Source of the DNA: Palsa-744 sp963734815
GTDB lineage: Bacteria > Actinomycetota > Thermoleophilia > Solirubrobacterales > Solirubrobacteraceae
DNA length: 64,000 nt
Assembly (NCBI GenBank): GCA_963734815.1
Contig: CAVTIH010000002.1
Span: forward strand, 868,001 to 932,000
Reading direction: 5' to 3'
Shown here: positions 25,301 to 33,509 of the stretch, in pieces
How the letters are laid out: the number at the start of each line of letters is the position of its first letter
How positions within the stretch are numbered: the first letter of the stretch is position 1
The notes under the pieces: generated by a model
What the model was told of the DNA's origin: nothing
Databases searched by the model: none
Seen by the model: only the letters and a program-made list of their open reading frames with translations
Program-made: the position numbers and the translations under genes

Positions 25301-26728
25301 GCCGACGCCCTGCGTTGCGAGCAGACCACCGCCCTCCCCGACGCCGTCGGCGTTGCTCGCGACGAGGCGGAAGTGATAGAGCCCGCCGGGTTCGAGGCCT
25401 TCGAGCTCCGCAGAGACCGCCACGGGGCCACTTCCCGCTCCTATTTCGGCCGGTGTCTGCTTGCAGGGCTCGGTGTGGTTGTAAGGGCCATTGCCAAATT
25501 CGTCGGTGAGGCCGTATTCGAACTCACAGGAGCTGACGGCCACGCCCCGCGGATCGACCGTGCCGCTCAGGCTTGCAACTTCCTTGGTCACATCCGCCGG
25601 TTCGCTGACCGCCACCGCCGGGGCGTCGCTGGCGAAGACGTAGACCTTGCCATCGGCCGGATTTGAGACGTAGACCTCGCCGCTCGCACCATCCACAACA
25701 ATCCCACCCTCGCCCGCAAAGCTCGAGAGCTGCGCCGAGCCAAACCGCGCGAGGAGCGTGCCAACGGCTTGTCGCGTTTCCCCCGTGACGTGGTTTTCAA
25801 CGCTGTTGCGGTTCATTGCGCCCGTGTCCCACTCTGCCGCGGAGGACTGGTCGTCCACGTAGAGGTGGCCGGTCGCCGGATCGACGGCCACCGCCACGTC
25901 GCCCGTTTCGTTGTCCACGCGGCCTAGCGCGGAGAGCCGCTGCCCGAACTTGACCGTACACGCGCACGACGGTTCGTACATCGGGTAGTCATCGCCCGTG
26001 GCGGAGACGGCGAAGCCATGGGCGAGCGGTGATTCGGTCAGGCCGACACCGCCACGCGCGTCCCATGACTCCCATTGCTGGCGAGCCGTGAGCTGGTTCG
26101 CAACCTCGCTGTCGAACTCCTCGACCAGCGGGTTTCCGGGCAATGACTTGAGGTCGACGTGCAGCGTGCCGCTCGCGTCGACGCCCAGCCCCAGCAGTTC
26201 GCCTTCGGTGGAGCCGGTGTATGGCCAGAAGCCGCCGATCTGGCTCAGGTAGACGCCTTCAGCGCTGAACTTGTCGATCACGCCGTGGCCAGCATCCATC
26301 ACGTACAAATCGCCCGCCGAGGGGTCGAGTTCTTCGCAAGCCTTGCCAGTGAGCGCCGGGGTGTGCTGAACGCAGGCGTTATCGACGGCGATCGCCGCCG
26401 GGTTGCCGTACGCCGTGGGGAACGAGAAAGATCCGGCCGGAGTGGCGGCTCCGCTCAGCGCGGTTGAGCCGAGCGCGGCGAAGTTGAGTGGGGTGCCGGC
26501 CGCGTCGAACTTGTACACCGTGTCGGTGCCGATGTCGGCCACGTACACGTGGCCGGTCGCTTCGTCGACTCCGATCCCGTTGGGATTGGAGAATGGCACA
26601 CCACTGGAGCGTTCGAAGCTCGTTGTGAGCGGATGCGGTTCACCAGTAGCGAAGGCGGGCGTGGAGCCACAGAGCGCTGCCAGGGCAAGCGTCGCGGCAG
26701 CGACCCAAAGCTTACGTGTAATCCTCAT
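22328..26728 (-). CDS. Giant secreted NHL / Cys-motif fusion protein
   Basis: From ATG 26728 (GGGAGG upstream) the product is about 1466 residues with a signal peptide (LWVAAATLALAALCGSTPAFA). Residues about 30-430 are NHL blades (GIGVDEATGHVYVADIGTDT). About 440-540 is an Fn3-like module (YHFRLVASNADG). About 550-1440 matches the 1032-residue protein of module 1, including CPTESVVG, CPNGSKVG, CGETSKIG and CPAASIVG cores and the ending QTTKIAVTGC. A Lys/Arg/His-rich tail follows. It fuses in one chain what module 1 makes as two proteins. The stop lies next to the convergent NHL gene. Confidence 0.85.
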   Translation of the reverse strand: MRITRKLWVAAATLALAALCGSTPAFATGEPHPLTTSFERSSGVPFSNPNGIGVDEATGHVYVADIGTDTVYKFDAAGTPLNFAALGSTALSGAATPAGSFSFPTAYGNPAAIAVDNACVQHTPALTGKACEELDPSAGDLYVMDAGHGVIDKFSAEGVYLSQIGGFWPYTGSTEGELLGLGVDASGTLHVDLKSLPGNPLVEEFDSEVANQLTARQQWESWDARGGVGLTESPLAHGFAVSATGDDYPMYEPSCACTVKFGQRLSALGRVDNETGDVAVAVDPATGHLYVDDQSSAAEWDTGAMNRNSVENHVTGETRQAVGTLLARFGSAQLSSFAGEGGIVVDGASGEVYVSNPADGKVYVFASDAPAVAVSEPADVTKEVASLSGTVDPRGVAVSSCEFEYGLTDEFGNGPYNHTEPCKQTPAEIGAGSGPVAVSAELEGLEPGGLYHFRLVASNADGVGEGGGLLATQGVGFGIKNFEVSFINENGTPDTQAGSHPYQFVDLFELNSHFARTESNADSPYIRLPDGVLRDVTVDLPPGFIGDPNATSKKCTGEQLRGIALESLCPTESVVGELHLSWSLNATRLTSLSDYLFAMSPTRGVALQLGTDFYIPLLYINTGVAAGGDYPVQATVTEAPGAAPVIKSRLVSYGVLAPCKAVPKGTGKYLESRCTETAQVGQGEYERELGSGKAFLTMPTGCHGPLRSTMAVQSWGKPGQWVKASTVTHNGAGTPVSLTGCSKLKFLPEISVAPDSSNASTSSGLTVNVHVPQTAALNPSGLAESSLRDTTVALPEGVAINPSGGGGLEACTSEPAALAAGASGSPGDQIGYKGQEELNSEYEPGVNWNTFTPSMASPLAPGANFCPNGSKVGTVKIKTPLLEHELEGAVYLAAQDNNPFGSVVAMYIIVEDPYSGSLVKLAGEVSLNPQTGQIVTTFKNTPDLPFENLELHFFGGERAPLSTPSRCGTYTTTAVFTPWDGNGPVTAESSFKIERGPNGGPCPGATLPFNPSVNAGATNIQAGAFSPLTVTVNRKDGEQNLKSLEAKLPPGLSGVLTGVELCPEPQASEGLCGETSKIGEATIGVGVGNDPFTVTGGRFYLTGPYNGRGSCTVGEAGCAPFGITFEVPAKAGPFDLANTKNNHPACDCVVVRGKIELNPITSAITITSNPPGTPDSIPTSIEGIPLEIQHVNATTTRGNFQFNPTNCSKMALTGTVQLSEGGTSTISTPFQVTNCAALKFEPKFAVSTSAKTSRADGASLTAKLTYPSAPFGSQANIKQVKVELPKQLPSRLTTLQKACTAARFDANPAGCPAASIVGHAKAITPLVPVPLEGPAYFVSNGGEAFPNLILVLQGYGVTIDLVGDTFISKAGVTSSTFKTVPDQPVTSFELTLPAGPYSALTALGNLCAAKKLTIPTEFIAQNGAELKQTTKIAVTGCPKHKQAAKKKAHHRRKKTKHRKTKNHGGR

Positions 26729-26730
26729 GT

Positions 26731-29700
26731 TCAGCGCCTCCCGCTCTTGTCGTTGCTCTTCCTTGCCTGCTCTGCTCGCTTCGCCTTCTTGCCCACCTGG
26801 ACTCGCGTCCTCGTCGCCCGTTTCCCGGCCTTCGCGCATCCGCCCTTTTTCTTCGCGGAGCCCTTGCGACACTTCGCCTTTTTCTTCGTGGTGACGGTCT
26901 TCGTCGTGACGGCCGCTTCGGTGGGCGGAGCGAGATTGCCGACACCCTCGAAGGTCTGGCTCGCCGGTGCCCCGTAAACCGAGGGCTGCAGCGGGACCGC
27001 CGCGCGGCAAGCGTCGGCGGTCGTGCACGGCGGCGAGGAGGACTGTTCGACGAGGCCCCCCCCAACGCGCGCGTCGTAGATGACGATCGTTCCTTCCTGC
27101 TTGTCCCGCGGCGCAAGCGCCTGATCGGACCTGAAGAACACGTCATCGCCGCTTTCGCTCGCACCCTCCAGGTACGACGCGGTGGAACTCGTGCCGCTCG
27201 AGATCAGGTAGGCATGGCCGTCCTCGTACTCGTAGTCATCGAGCTGACCATTCGTATCGGCGGGCACGAGCGCGTCCGTCGTCTCGAAGAACACCTGGCC
27301 GGCGTCCGTGAGCAAGTGCTCATGCCGGACCTCCCCCTCGCCTTCTTCGGAGTCTGCCGTGGGCAGCGCCACGCCGGAGACCGGAAGTTCGCCCGTAGAA
27401 TTGCATGAGGCGCAGATGAGCGTGGGTGGCTGGGAACCCGATCCGGCGCCGTAGAGGAAGAGCTCCCTGACATTTTCGTCATAGCCGGTCAGGCCCTTTT
27501 CCGATTCGAACGCAAGCCACTTACCGTCGGGCGAGGTCTGCTCGTCACCGTGCAGCCCGCTTTGGAGGACGCCGCCAGCGATGAACGTCGTCGTGTCGCC
27601 GTTCCACAGATATAAGTTCTCCTTCCCGGCCTGCGCGCCTTCGACGACAATCTTGCCTTCGCCGTTGGTGAATTCTCGCGTGTTGGACGCCAGCACGCCC
27701 ATGGCGACGAAGTAGACGTAGGAGCTGTCATGGCTGCCGAGCGGCGTGACGCGCCGCACATCGGCGTGTTCGCCCGCCGTGGCGGGCGAAAGGTCGCTCA
27801 GTTCGCATTTGCTCGCGCCTTCGGGCAGCACACACTCGTACAGGTCGGGTTCGCCCGCGGTCGCGGTCGAGGCGGCCGTGAGCTTGCTTTCGTCGAGGAA
27901 GAAGACCTTCGAACCGTCAGAGGTGGCGGCCTTGTAGGTGCCACCGCCGCTGGGGCCCGACCCGCCCTGCCGTTCGTCGACCTGAACGGTGCGCCGCCCG
28001 TCGATGCGGTCATACAGGGCGCCACCGGAGGTGAAGAGCACGTGCGAGCCGTCGCTCGAAACCACACCTTCGTGTTCGGGCGTACCCACTGCTGCCGCGA
28101 GCGATCCGGGGGCAGTCGTGCCGTCCGCCAGCACGCTCACCAGCGACAGCGCGCCTTCGTCCCATTCATACAGGTTCTCGACGCCGTACCGCGCGCCTTG
28201 GGCCAGAGGCGAGGCCTCCGTGAAAATCACACGGCTGAGGTCGGCGGAGGCGGCCTGGTAGTGCGCGTCGGTGGGCGTCACGCCCGGCGGCGTGACGTTG
28301 ACGAGTTGGTATGCGCCGGTCGTGTTGTCGCGTACCAGCAGGTTTTCGTGGCCCACCGGTTCGCCGCTGACGACCTGATGGCCTTCGGGGTTGCACGATT
28401 CCGGGTCTTCGTGGAGGTTTCCGGACACGGAAGCGCCCGACCCTCCATCAGCCAGCATCACATCCTTGGTGAGCTGGGCCGAGTAGCCGAACACGGGTTG
28501 GAATCTCTGGCAGCCTACCCCGTAATAGGATTCAAGCGGCATGATGTCTTCCGCGATCCAGCCGCCCGCGCCACGCGTCGCCACGTATTCTTCACCGGAG
28601 GTGGGCGCGCCCGGCTGCGGCTCCGTGGCGCGAAGCGTGACCGCTTCGCCATCCACGGCGACCGTACTCGCATACGTATCGTCCGCTTTAGCGTCAAACT
28701 GGGATGAGTTCATGGTCGGCGGCGTCACGAGCTCGTAGGCGCGACAGTCGGGCAACCTCCCAGAGAAGCCGCCGCGCAGCTGTTCGTTGGGACACGCAGC
28801 CTGTTGGGAGGTCAGCGTGGTGAAGGTCTGGTCGGGGCCGTAGACTGTTCCCAGTTCGTTGCTCGCCACGACCCGGTAGTGGTAGGTGCTCCCGGACGCG
28901 AGGCCGCTCGCGGACGCCCACACCGTGCGGGCTTGCACGCCTTCGCCGACGCTGCCTTCCGGGAATGGCGTCGAGCTGCCGTAGGCGCTGGTGGGGCCGT
29001 ATTCGAAGCGATAGCTCGCGGCGATGCCGCCGGGGTCGACCAGTGCGCCGAGCTTCACTTCGGAGGCGCCGACTTCGGCGGTGAACTGCCTGTCGACCAC
29101 GGGCGCGGTGGGAGGCCCGAACACCCAGGCGGTGCCTTGGAGGCCGGCGACATATATATGCCCGTTCGCCTCGTTCACCGCGAAAGCGGTGTAGTAGCGT
29201 TCCACTTCGCCACCACCGAAGGTGCCGGCCCCAACGTCGGCAAGCTGCCTGCCTTCCGCACTGTACTCGACGAGATGCAGGCAGGGCGATTCCCTTTCGC
29301 CGCACGGGTCGGCGCTGTTGTCGACGAGCGCGAAGACGTCCCCACGCCGGTCGAGTCCCACCGACCACACGCCTCTGCTCTCGATTTCAACGGGCTTGCC
29401 GTTCACTTCCACGGGCGCACCGCTGGAATCGAGCTCCACGATCCTGCCGCCGGTGCCGGAATTGGCCACCCAGAGGTTGCCGGAGGAGTCGATCGCTACT
29501 GCGGTCGGTTCGTCGAACGCGCCGGCGCCGGATCCCTTGAGGGTCCTCAGCAGCGTGCCGCTCGGGCTGTACTCGAGCACCGCATTTTCCGGCACGACCG
29601 GCACATACACATTGCCGGCCGAGTCGGCCGCAATCTGTACATCTGTGAAAAAGCCGGCGAAATTGCGTGACGCCGCGACTTCAAACGACGAGACCGGCGT

Positions 29701-30165
29701 GCCGGTGTTGGGGTCGTAGACGAAGATCATCGCGGGCGTAGCCGGCGTCAAATAGCCTCCTTCTTCGCCAAGCACGTACACGTCACCGTTCGTCGGATTC
29801 ACCGCAACACCCGAGTAGTGCGCAGACCCAAACGGCGACGGCGGCGAGAGCAGGTTGCCCAAAGGACCGAGCTTGACCACCGACGACGGGGCAAACCCTT
29901 CCGCCAGGAGACCCGACACGAACAGGTCTCCAGAGCCTTCCACAGCGACACCAGCCGCGTACGCCTGGTGCGTGCCAAACTGTCCGTAGGGGATCAGCTT
30001 GGGGGGTTCGGCTTGCGCGACGCCGGCGCACAGCGCGAGCACGGTGACGATGCCGAGCGCGAGCGCTGCGAGCATTCGCCACAGCGAACGCGTACCCCCG
30101 CCGCAACGCGATGGCCAAACAGAAAGACTCATCTCCAGGCTCCCGACAGGTCGCTGAACACTCAC
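26731..30165 (-). CDS. Secreted NHL / Fn3 / PD40 propeller fusion
   Basis: About 1144 residues. The signal peptide is LAALALGIVTVLALCAGVAQA. Residues about 45-370 are NHL-like blades, about 375-450 an Fn3-like module (STYHYRVVASNELG), then CRAYELVTPP opens a PD40 propeller (ATSDGSKVFFLDES, SESGDDVFFRSDQAL), related to the 759-residue protein of module 1. The tail is very basic (KKKAKCRKGSAKKKGG). GTG 30165 lies 8 bases from GGAGGGAG; GTG 30171 is also possible. It lies 64 bases after the TetR stop and ends two bases before the next ATG, so the two are in one operon. Confidence 0.85.
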   Translation of the reverse strand: MSVQRPVGSLEMSLSVWPSRCGGGTRSLWRMLAALALGIVTVLALCAGVAQAEPPKLIPYGQFGTHQAYAAGVAVEGSGDLFVSGLLAEGFAPSSVVKLGPLGNLLSPPSPFGSAHYSGVAVNPTNGDVYVLGEEGGYLTPATPAMIFVYDPNTGTPVSSFEVAASRNFAGFFTDVQIAADSAGNVYVPVVPENAVLEYSPSGTLLRTLKGSGAGAFDEPTAVAIDSSGNLWVANSGTGGRIVELDSSGAPVEVNGKPVEIESRGVWSVGLDRRGDVFALVDNSADPCGERESPCLHLVEYSAEGRQLADVGAGTFGGGEVERYYTAFAVNEANGHIYVAGLQGTAWVFGPPTAPVVDRQFTAEVGASEVKLGALVDPGGIAASYRFEYGPTSAYGSSTPFPEGSVGEGVQARTVWASASGLASGSTYHYRVVASNELGTVYGPDQTFTTLTSQQAACPNEQLRGGFSGRLPDCRAYELVTPPTMNSSQFDAKADDTYASTVAVDGEAVTLRATEPQPGAPTSGEEYVATRGAGGWIAEDIMPLESYYGVGCQRFQPVFGYSAQLTKDVMLADGGSGASVSGNLHEDPESCNPEGHQVVSGEPVGHENLLVRDNTTGAYQLVNVTPPGVTPTDAHYQAASADLSRVIFTEASPLAQGARYGVENLYEWDEGALSLVSVLADGTTAPGSLAAAVGTPEHEGVVSSDGSHVLFTSGGALYDRIDGRRTVQVDERQGGSGPSGGGTYKAATSDGSKVFFLDESKLTAASTATAGEPDLYECVLPEGASKCELSDLSPATAGEHADVRRVTPLGSHDSSYVYFVAMGVLASNTREFTNGEGKIVVEGAQAGKENLYLWNGDTTTFIAGGVLQSGLHGDEQTSPDGKWLAFESEKGLTGYDENVRELFLYGAGSGSQPPTLICASCNSTGELPVSGVALPTADSEEGEGEVRHEHLLTDAGQVFFETTDALVPADTNGQLDDYEYEDGHAYLISSGTSSTASYLEGASESGDDVFFRSDQALAPRDKQEGTIVIYDARVGGGLVEQSSSPPCTTADACRAAVPLQPSVYGAPASQTFEGVGNLAPPTEAAVTTKTVTTKKKAKCRKGSAKKKGGCAKAGKRATRTRVQVGKKAKRAEQARKSNDKSGRR

Positions 30166-30229
30166 GAGCACACTCCCTCCTCAATAAAGACCCGGGCAAG
30201 ACCTGCCCGAACGCGATGACTGGGTTTGT

Positions 30230-31381
30230 TCACGCTGCCTCCCGCCGGTTGGGTGTATGCATACGCAGACCGTCGACGACGAGGTCTCCTTTGACAGTCA
30301 GCCGCCACTGGTTGGGCTCTCCGAGGGCGTGCCCCCCGCTGTGGTTCTCGATCAGCCCGAGACGCTCCAGACGACGCAGAAGCTTGGAGATCTGGCCAGG
30401 GTCACCGACCCCGGCGAACGTCCCGATCTGACGGTTGGAAGGCCTCCCGCCATCCCCCGAAAGCTCACGCACACCCTCCAGCACCCTCGCGGTGCGGTAG
30501 GTGAGACGCATCGCCACACCCTGCAACGGGTCCTCAACACCCAGCGAGAGCACACTCACCGCCGCCGCGCTCAGCTGCGCCTCCTTCACCGTCTGCGGCG
30601 AGGATGGTTTGCGCTCGCGTTCGCGCCGCGCGGCGGCCGGCCCGAGAAAAGGCAGCACGACCATTCCCATCAGCTCACCGAGCAGCCCCGTGAGGCCCGG
30701 CCGGCCGGGCCGCTCACCACGCGGCCTGTGTTCGAGGTGGCCGGCCCGCTCACCAAGCGCTTGTTGCTCGGGGTGAGCGATACGCGTGTGCACGATCGCC
30801 AACGCGGCACCCACCAACCCTTCCGCGGTCAACGCACTGCATGCCTGGCCGCGGGCGACCTGTGAGCGGCCTTCATCCACAACGGCTGTCAGCCGCGCCA
30901 GCACCTGCTCCCGGCACTCCTGCACCACCGGGCCCGCACGCAACGCCTGCACCACACACACCAGCGCCAACGCCGGCTCACGATCCAAAAACCCCAAGAT
31001 CACCCCGAGACCCACACGCACCCGCTCACGCCACGCCAACTCGGCGACGCCCGCCGCGTCCAGCTCGCGCTCGACCCGCGCGACCGCGTCCGCCAGCACC
31101 GCCGCCAAACACTCATCGAGATTGGCGAACAACTCGTAGAACGTGCGCCGCGACACCCGCGCGCGCCCCGTCACCTTCCCCACCGTGCTCCCCGCATAAC
31201 CCAGCTCGTCGATCGCCGCGACCGCACCCGCCAGCAGCCGCGCGCGCTGAATCTCACCCAACGGCCCACGCAACGGCAAACCAGCCCCCACACGCGCCCG
31301 CGCCGACGCCGAGACCGAGACCGAACCCGGTGAAAACACCGAAGCCGACCCCCTCGACAGCATCGAAGCCGACCGCGGCAT
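30230..31381 (-). CDS. TetR regulator fused to a winged helix (module 2)
   Basis: About 383 residues, paralogue of the regulator at 9886. TetR HTH around residues 43-98 (EIQRARLLAGAVAAIDELGY, ARVSRRTFYELFANLDECL). A C-terminal winged helix lies around residues 290-365 (MRLTYRTARVLEGVRELSG, GQISKLLRRLERLGL). A Pro/Arg/Gly-rich insertion (about residues 212-235) is absent from copy 1. The N-terminal 40 residues are low-complexity Ser/Ala. ATG 31381 follows a GTG in frame. It leads the module 2 operon. Confidence 0.85.
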   Translation of the reverse strand: MPRSASMLSRGSASVFSPGSVSVSASARARVGAGLPLRGPLGEIQRARLLAGAVAAIDELGYAGSTVGKVTGRARVSRRTFYELFANLDECLAAVLADAVARVERELDAAGVAELAWRERVRVGLGVILGFLDREPALALVCVVQALRAGPVVQECREQVLARLTAVVDEGRSQVARGQACSALTAEGLVGAALAIVHTRIAHPEQQALGERAGHLEHRPRGERPGRPGLTGLLGELMGMVVLPFLGPAAARRERERKPSSPQTVKEAQLSAAAVSVLSLGVEDPLQGVAMRLTYRTARVLEGVRELSGDGGRPSNRQIGTFAGVGDPGQISKLLRRLERLGLIENHSGGHALGEPNQWRLTVKGDLVVDGLRMHTPNRREAA

Positions 31382-31384
31382 CAC

Positions 31385-31746
31385 ACCGCCCTCCCCGCAC
31401 GGCGGGGACGAAAACGCAGCGAACGAGCCGCTTCCGGCGCTAGCCCGCTAGCGCAAGAGAGAGAGAGAGAGAGAGATGCGACAGCCCCAGGCTGACGCAT
31501 CTAGCCTCAGCCCACAGGCCAGGCGCAGAAACCAACATCACGTATTTCTCTCTCGAAAGCACGTCTAACACAGCTCCCTCATTCACCGCAATCGATGGCC
31601 CCTCTCCCAGCGAGCCCCTGCTGCGCGCCGAAGTCAACCGCGAAGCGCGTCGACCCAACCCGATCCTCTATGTGACACGGCCCCCCACCTAGGGATGACC
31701 ATGACAAAGGCAATCGTACACGACGCCGGCCGGGTTGTCAATACCC
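31385..31746 (-). promoter_or_regulatory. Conserved promoter/leader element, copy 2
   Basis: Gene-free region between hipA and TetR. The promoter reads on the minus strand TTGACA (31741-31736), 17 bp, TACGAT (31718-31713), a near-consensus housekeeping promoter. The transcript then holds the conserved GATGACC/CATGACAAAG block (31694-31710, plus strand), the GTCAACC...GACCCAACC block (31632-31665), the CGTAT...CTCGAAA block (31541-31560), hairpin 1 (about 31500-31474), a CT tract (about 31475-31455) and hairpin 2 (31453-31436, GCGCTAG with CTAGCGC). Leader length is about 320 nt. Confidence 0.7.
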
Positions 31747-31775
31747 ACAGGAAGCGGCTACGAACAGGGCCCGAC

Positions 31776-33059
31776 CTACGGCGCAGGACTGTTGAGGACC
31801 GCGATGCAGCGCTTGGAGCGCTCCGCCACCAGGTCGACCAAGCGAATCGGCAGCGGGCTGTCGAGCTTGACAACCTCTGGCCTGCTTGCTGCTTGCGAGA
31901 ACGCATCCGGTGCCCGCCGGGCAAGGTCGAGCACGCGGCCCACCGCGCTCTCTGGGTCGAGGCCGAGCTCCCGCGCGGTCTTCGGCCAGGCGTTATGGAA
32001 TGGATGGACGCGGTAATCGCCGCCGATCTTCATGGCAAGACGAAGCTTGCGCTCATGGGTTCCGTACGGCAAGGCGGAGGCGATGTCGTAGAGCGGTGCA
32101 AGTCGCACCTGCCGACCGGCGAGCAGGAGCGAGTAGTTCTTGGCGTGGGCGTCCGTACCAGCGATCAGCCAGTTCCATGCAAGCGCGTCGAAGAACCGCG
32201 AGACGGCATCGTCCGCGGCCGGCGGGGGCATGACAGAGCGAAGCAGGCGAGCGATATCGCGGGGCCCCGGCCCACCTTCGTTCTGATACTTGCGCTCCGG
32301 ACGAATGCCGAGCGCCTGGCAAACATCCTCCTGGTGGATGCGCGCGAAGCGCCCGTCGAGGAGGCGCCGATCGTAGCGCTCGACGACTATCGCGCTCTCG
32401 CCGTCGAATCGAGCGACGCTCGTGCGCGCTACGACGAGGCCGGCGCGCCGGGCCGCATCGAGGCACAGGTGCTCGTTCAGGTCGTGGTCGTCGAGGCCAG
32501 CGACCGCGGGCTTGAGGATATGGCTGGTTGCGATAGCTCCCGACGGAACGCCCCAACGCCCGCCCTCGTTGAGCAGGGCGGTCTTGGCTTGGGCGCCGGC
32601 GAGACTGAACTGGCCCGTGAAGTCGCGACCGAGCCACGCCGTCGTGTCCTTGCGGAGGTCCGCAAGACGCAGTGCAACCTCTTGCGCGGTGAGCCACGCA
32701 ACCGATCCTCGCGTTGCGAGGACTTCATCTACGACATCGGGGGTCGCAAAGCGAACGGCGCCCGGGCAGTCGTGACCGATGGGCGTTGAAAGGAGTGAGA
32801 ACGGCGACGCGGACGCATGGAAATCGCGCGTCCACCGTCTGATGACCGCGTCGTTGTCGGGAAGCAGACCCCAAAGCCAGGGGCTGACGGCTCCGTCAGA
32901 GTGCGATCGAACGCTCGTGGGCATCGAGACCGACAGGGAAGTTGAGTTTCCGCTCGCGCGGTACTCCTCGTCGTAGTCGAAACGCAGTCGGCCACCCGCG
33001 AGTCGAACGACGGTGCCCGCGACCCTGTCGTCGAGCAGTACGACGAGGGTGTCGGCCAT
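31776..33059 (-). CDS. hipA: HipA-type serine/threonine kinase toxin
   Basis: A 427-residue HipA homologue. N-terminal subdomain DTLVVLLDDRVAGTVVRL, then SLAGAQAKTALL (Ser/Gly-rich ATP loop), HILKPAV (Lys), RIHQEDVCQALG (activation region), NWLIAGTDAHAKNYSLLL (catalytic Asp and Asn) and LAPLYDIASALPY (metal-binding DxxS motif). HipA kinases phosphorylate glutamyl-tRNA synthetase and trigger dormancy. ATG 33059 overlaps the hipB stop by one base (TGATG). Longer upstream reading overlaps hipB and is rejected. Confidence 0.9.
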   Translation of the reverse strand: MADTLVVLLDDRVAGTVVRLAGGRLRFDYDEEYRASGNSTSLSVSMPTSVRSHSDGAVSPWLWGLLPDNDAVIRRWTRDFHASASPFSLLSTPIGHDCPGAVRFATPDVVDEVLATRGSVAWLTAQEVALRLADLRKDTTAWLGRDFTGQFSLAGAQAKTALLNEGGRWGVPSGAIATSHILKPAVAGLDDHDLNEHLCLDAARRAGLVVARTSVARFDGESAIVVERYDRRLLDGRFARIHQEDVCQALGIRPERKYQNEGGPGPRDIARLLRSVMPPPAADDAVSRFFDALAWNWLIAGTDAHAKNYSLLLAGRQVRLAPLYDIASALPYGTHERKLRLAMKIGGDYRVHPFHNAWPKTARELGLDPESAVGRVLDLARRAPDAFSQAASRPEVVKLDSPLPIRLVDLVAERSKRCIAVLNSPAP

Positions 33060-33337
33060 CAGTCGCGGTACTCGTCGATCACAGCGTCCAGGTCCACCGT
33101 GGTTTCCGTAGCCTCGGCGTTGCCGTCGCTCAGGATCATCAGCTCGATGCCGAGGCCCAGAGCATCGAGCACGCGAAGTAGAAGCCCGAGCTCCGCCGCC
33201 GGCTTTCCCGCCTCGAACTCGTAGATCCACTTGCGCGAGACGCCCGTGCGCATGGCGAGCTCGACCTGACTCATGCCCAGGTCCGTGCGGCGGCCACGTA
33301 TCGCCGCAGCCAGGTCATGGATGGATCGGATGGCCAT
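33059..33337 (-). CDS. hipB: HipB antitoxin (Xre-type HTH)
   Basis: A 92-residue helix-turn-helix protein: AAAIRGRRTDLGMSQVELA and RTGVSRKWIYEFEAGK are the Xre-family helices, followed by LLLRVLDALGLGIELMI, the dimer strand, and an acidic C-terminal tail that would bind HipA. ATG 33337 sits inside a TATAAT-like string (TATAATGG), so either the mRNA is leaderless or the true start is slightly downstream. Four spaced operator-like repeats lie immediately upstream. Confidence 0.87.
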   Translation of the reverse strand: MAIRSIHDLAAAIRGRRTDLGMSQVELAMRTGVSRKWIYEFEAGKPAAELGLLLRVLDALGLGIELMILSDGNAEATETTVDLDAVIDEYRD

Positions 33338-33347
33338 TATATGCTAC

Positions 33348-33446
33348 TTGCCACTGCTCGGTAGCAAGCATAGCATGTAACCGTTCGGTAGCACGCTTGA
33401 TATGTAACCGAGCGGTGGCCAATATGGCATGTAACCGACCGGTGGC
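33348..33446. promoter_or_regulatory. Four 27-bp-spaced operator-like repeats upstream of hipBA
   Basis: Units begin at 33348 (degenerate), 33375, 33402 and 33429. The last three share ATGTAACCG-NN-CGGT(A/G)GC, each containing the inverted repeat ACCG-NN-CGGT. The spacing is exactly 27 bp. Position just upstream of hipB suggests autoregulatory HipB sites; E. coli hipBA also has four operators, but with a different sequence. Confidence 0.75.
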
Positions 33447-33509
33447 AAGCAAACCCTCCGTGGCTCGATCTGCGGCGCGAGAGTAGACGGGCGCGATGGG
33501 CTTGCGCTA

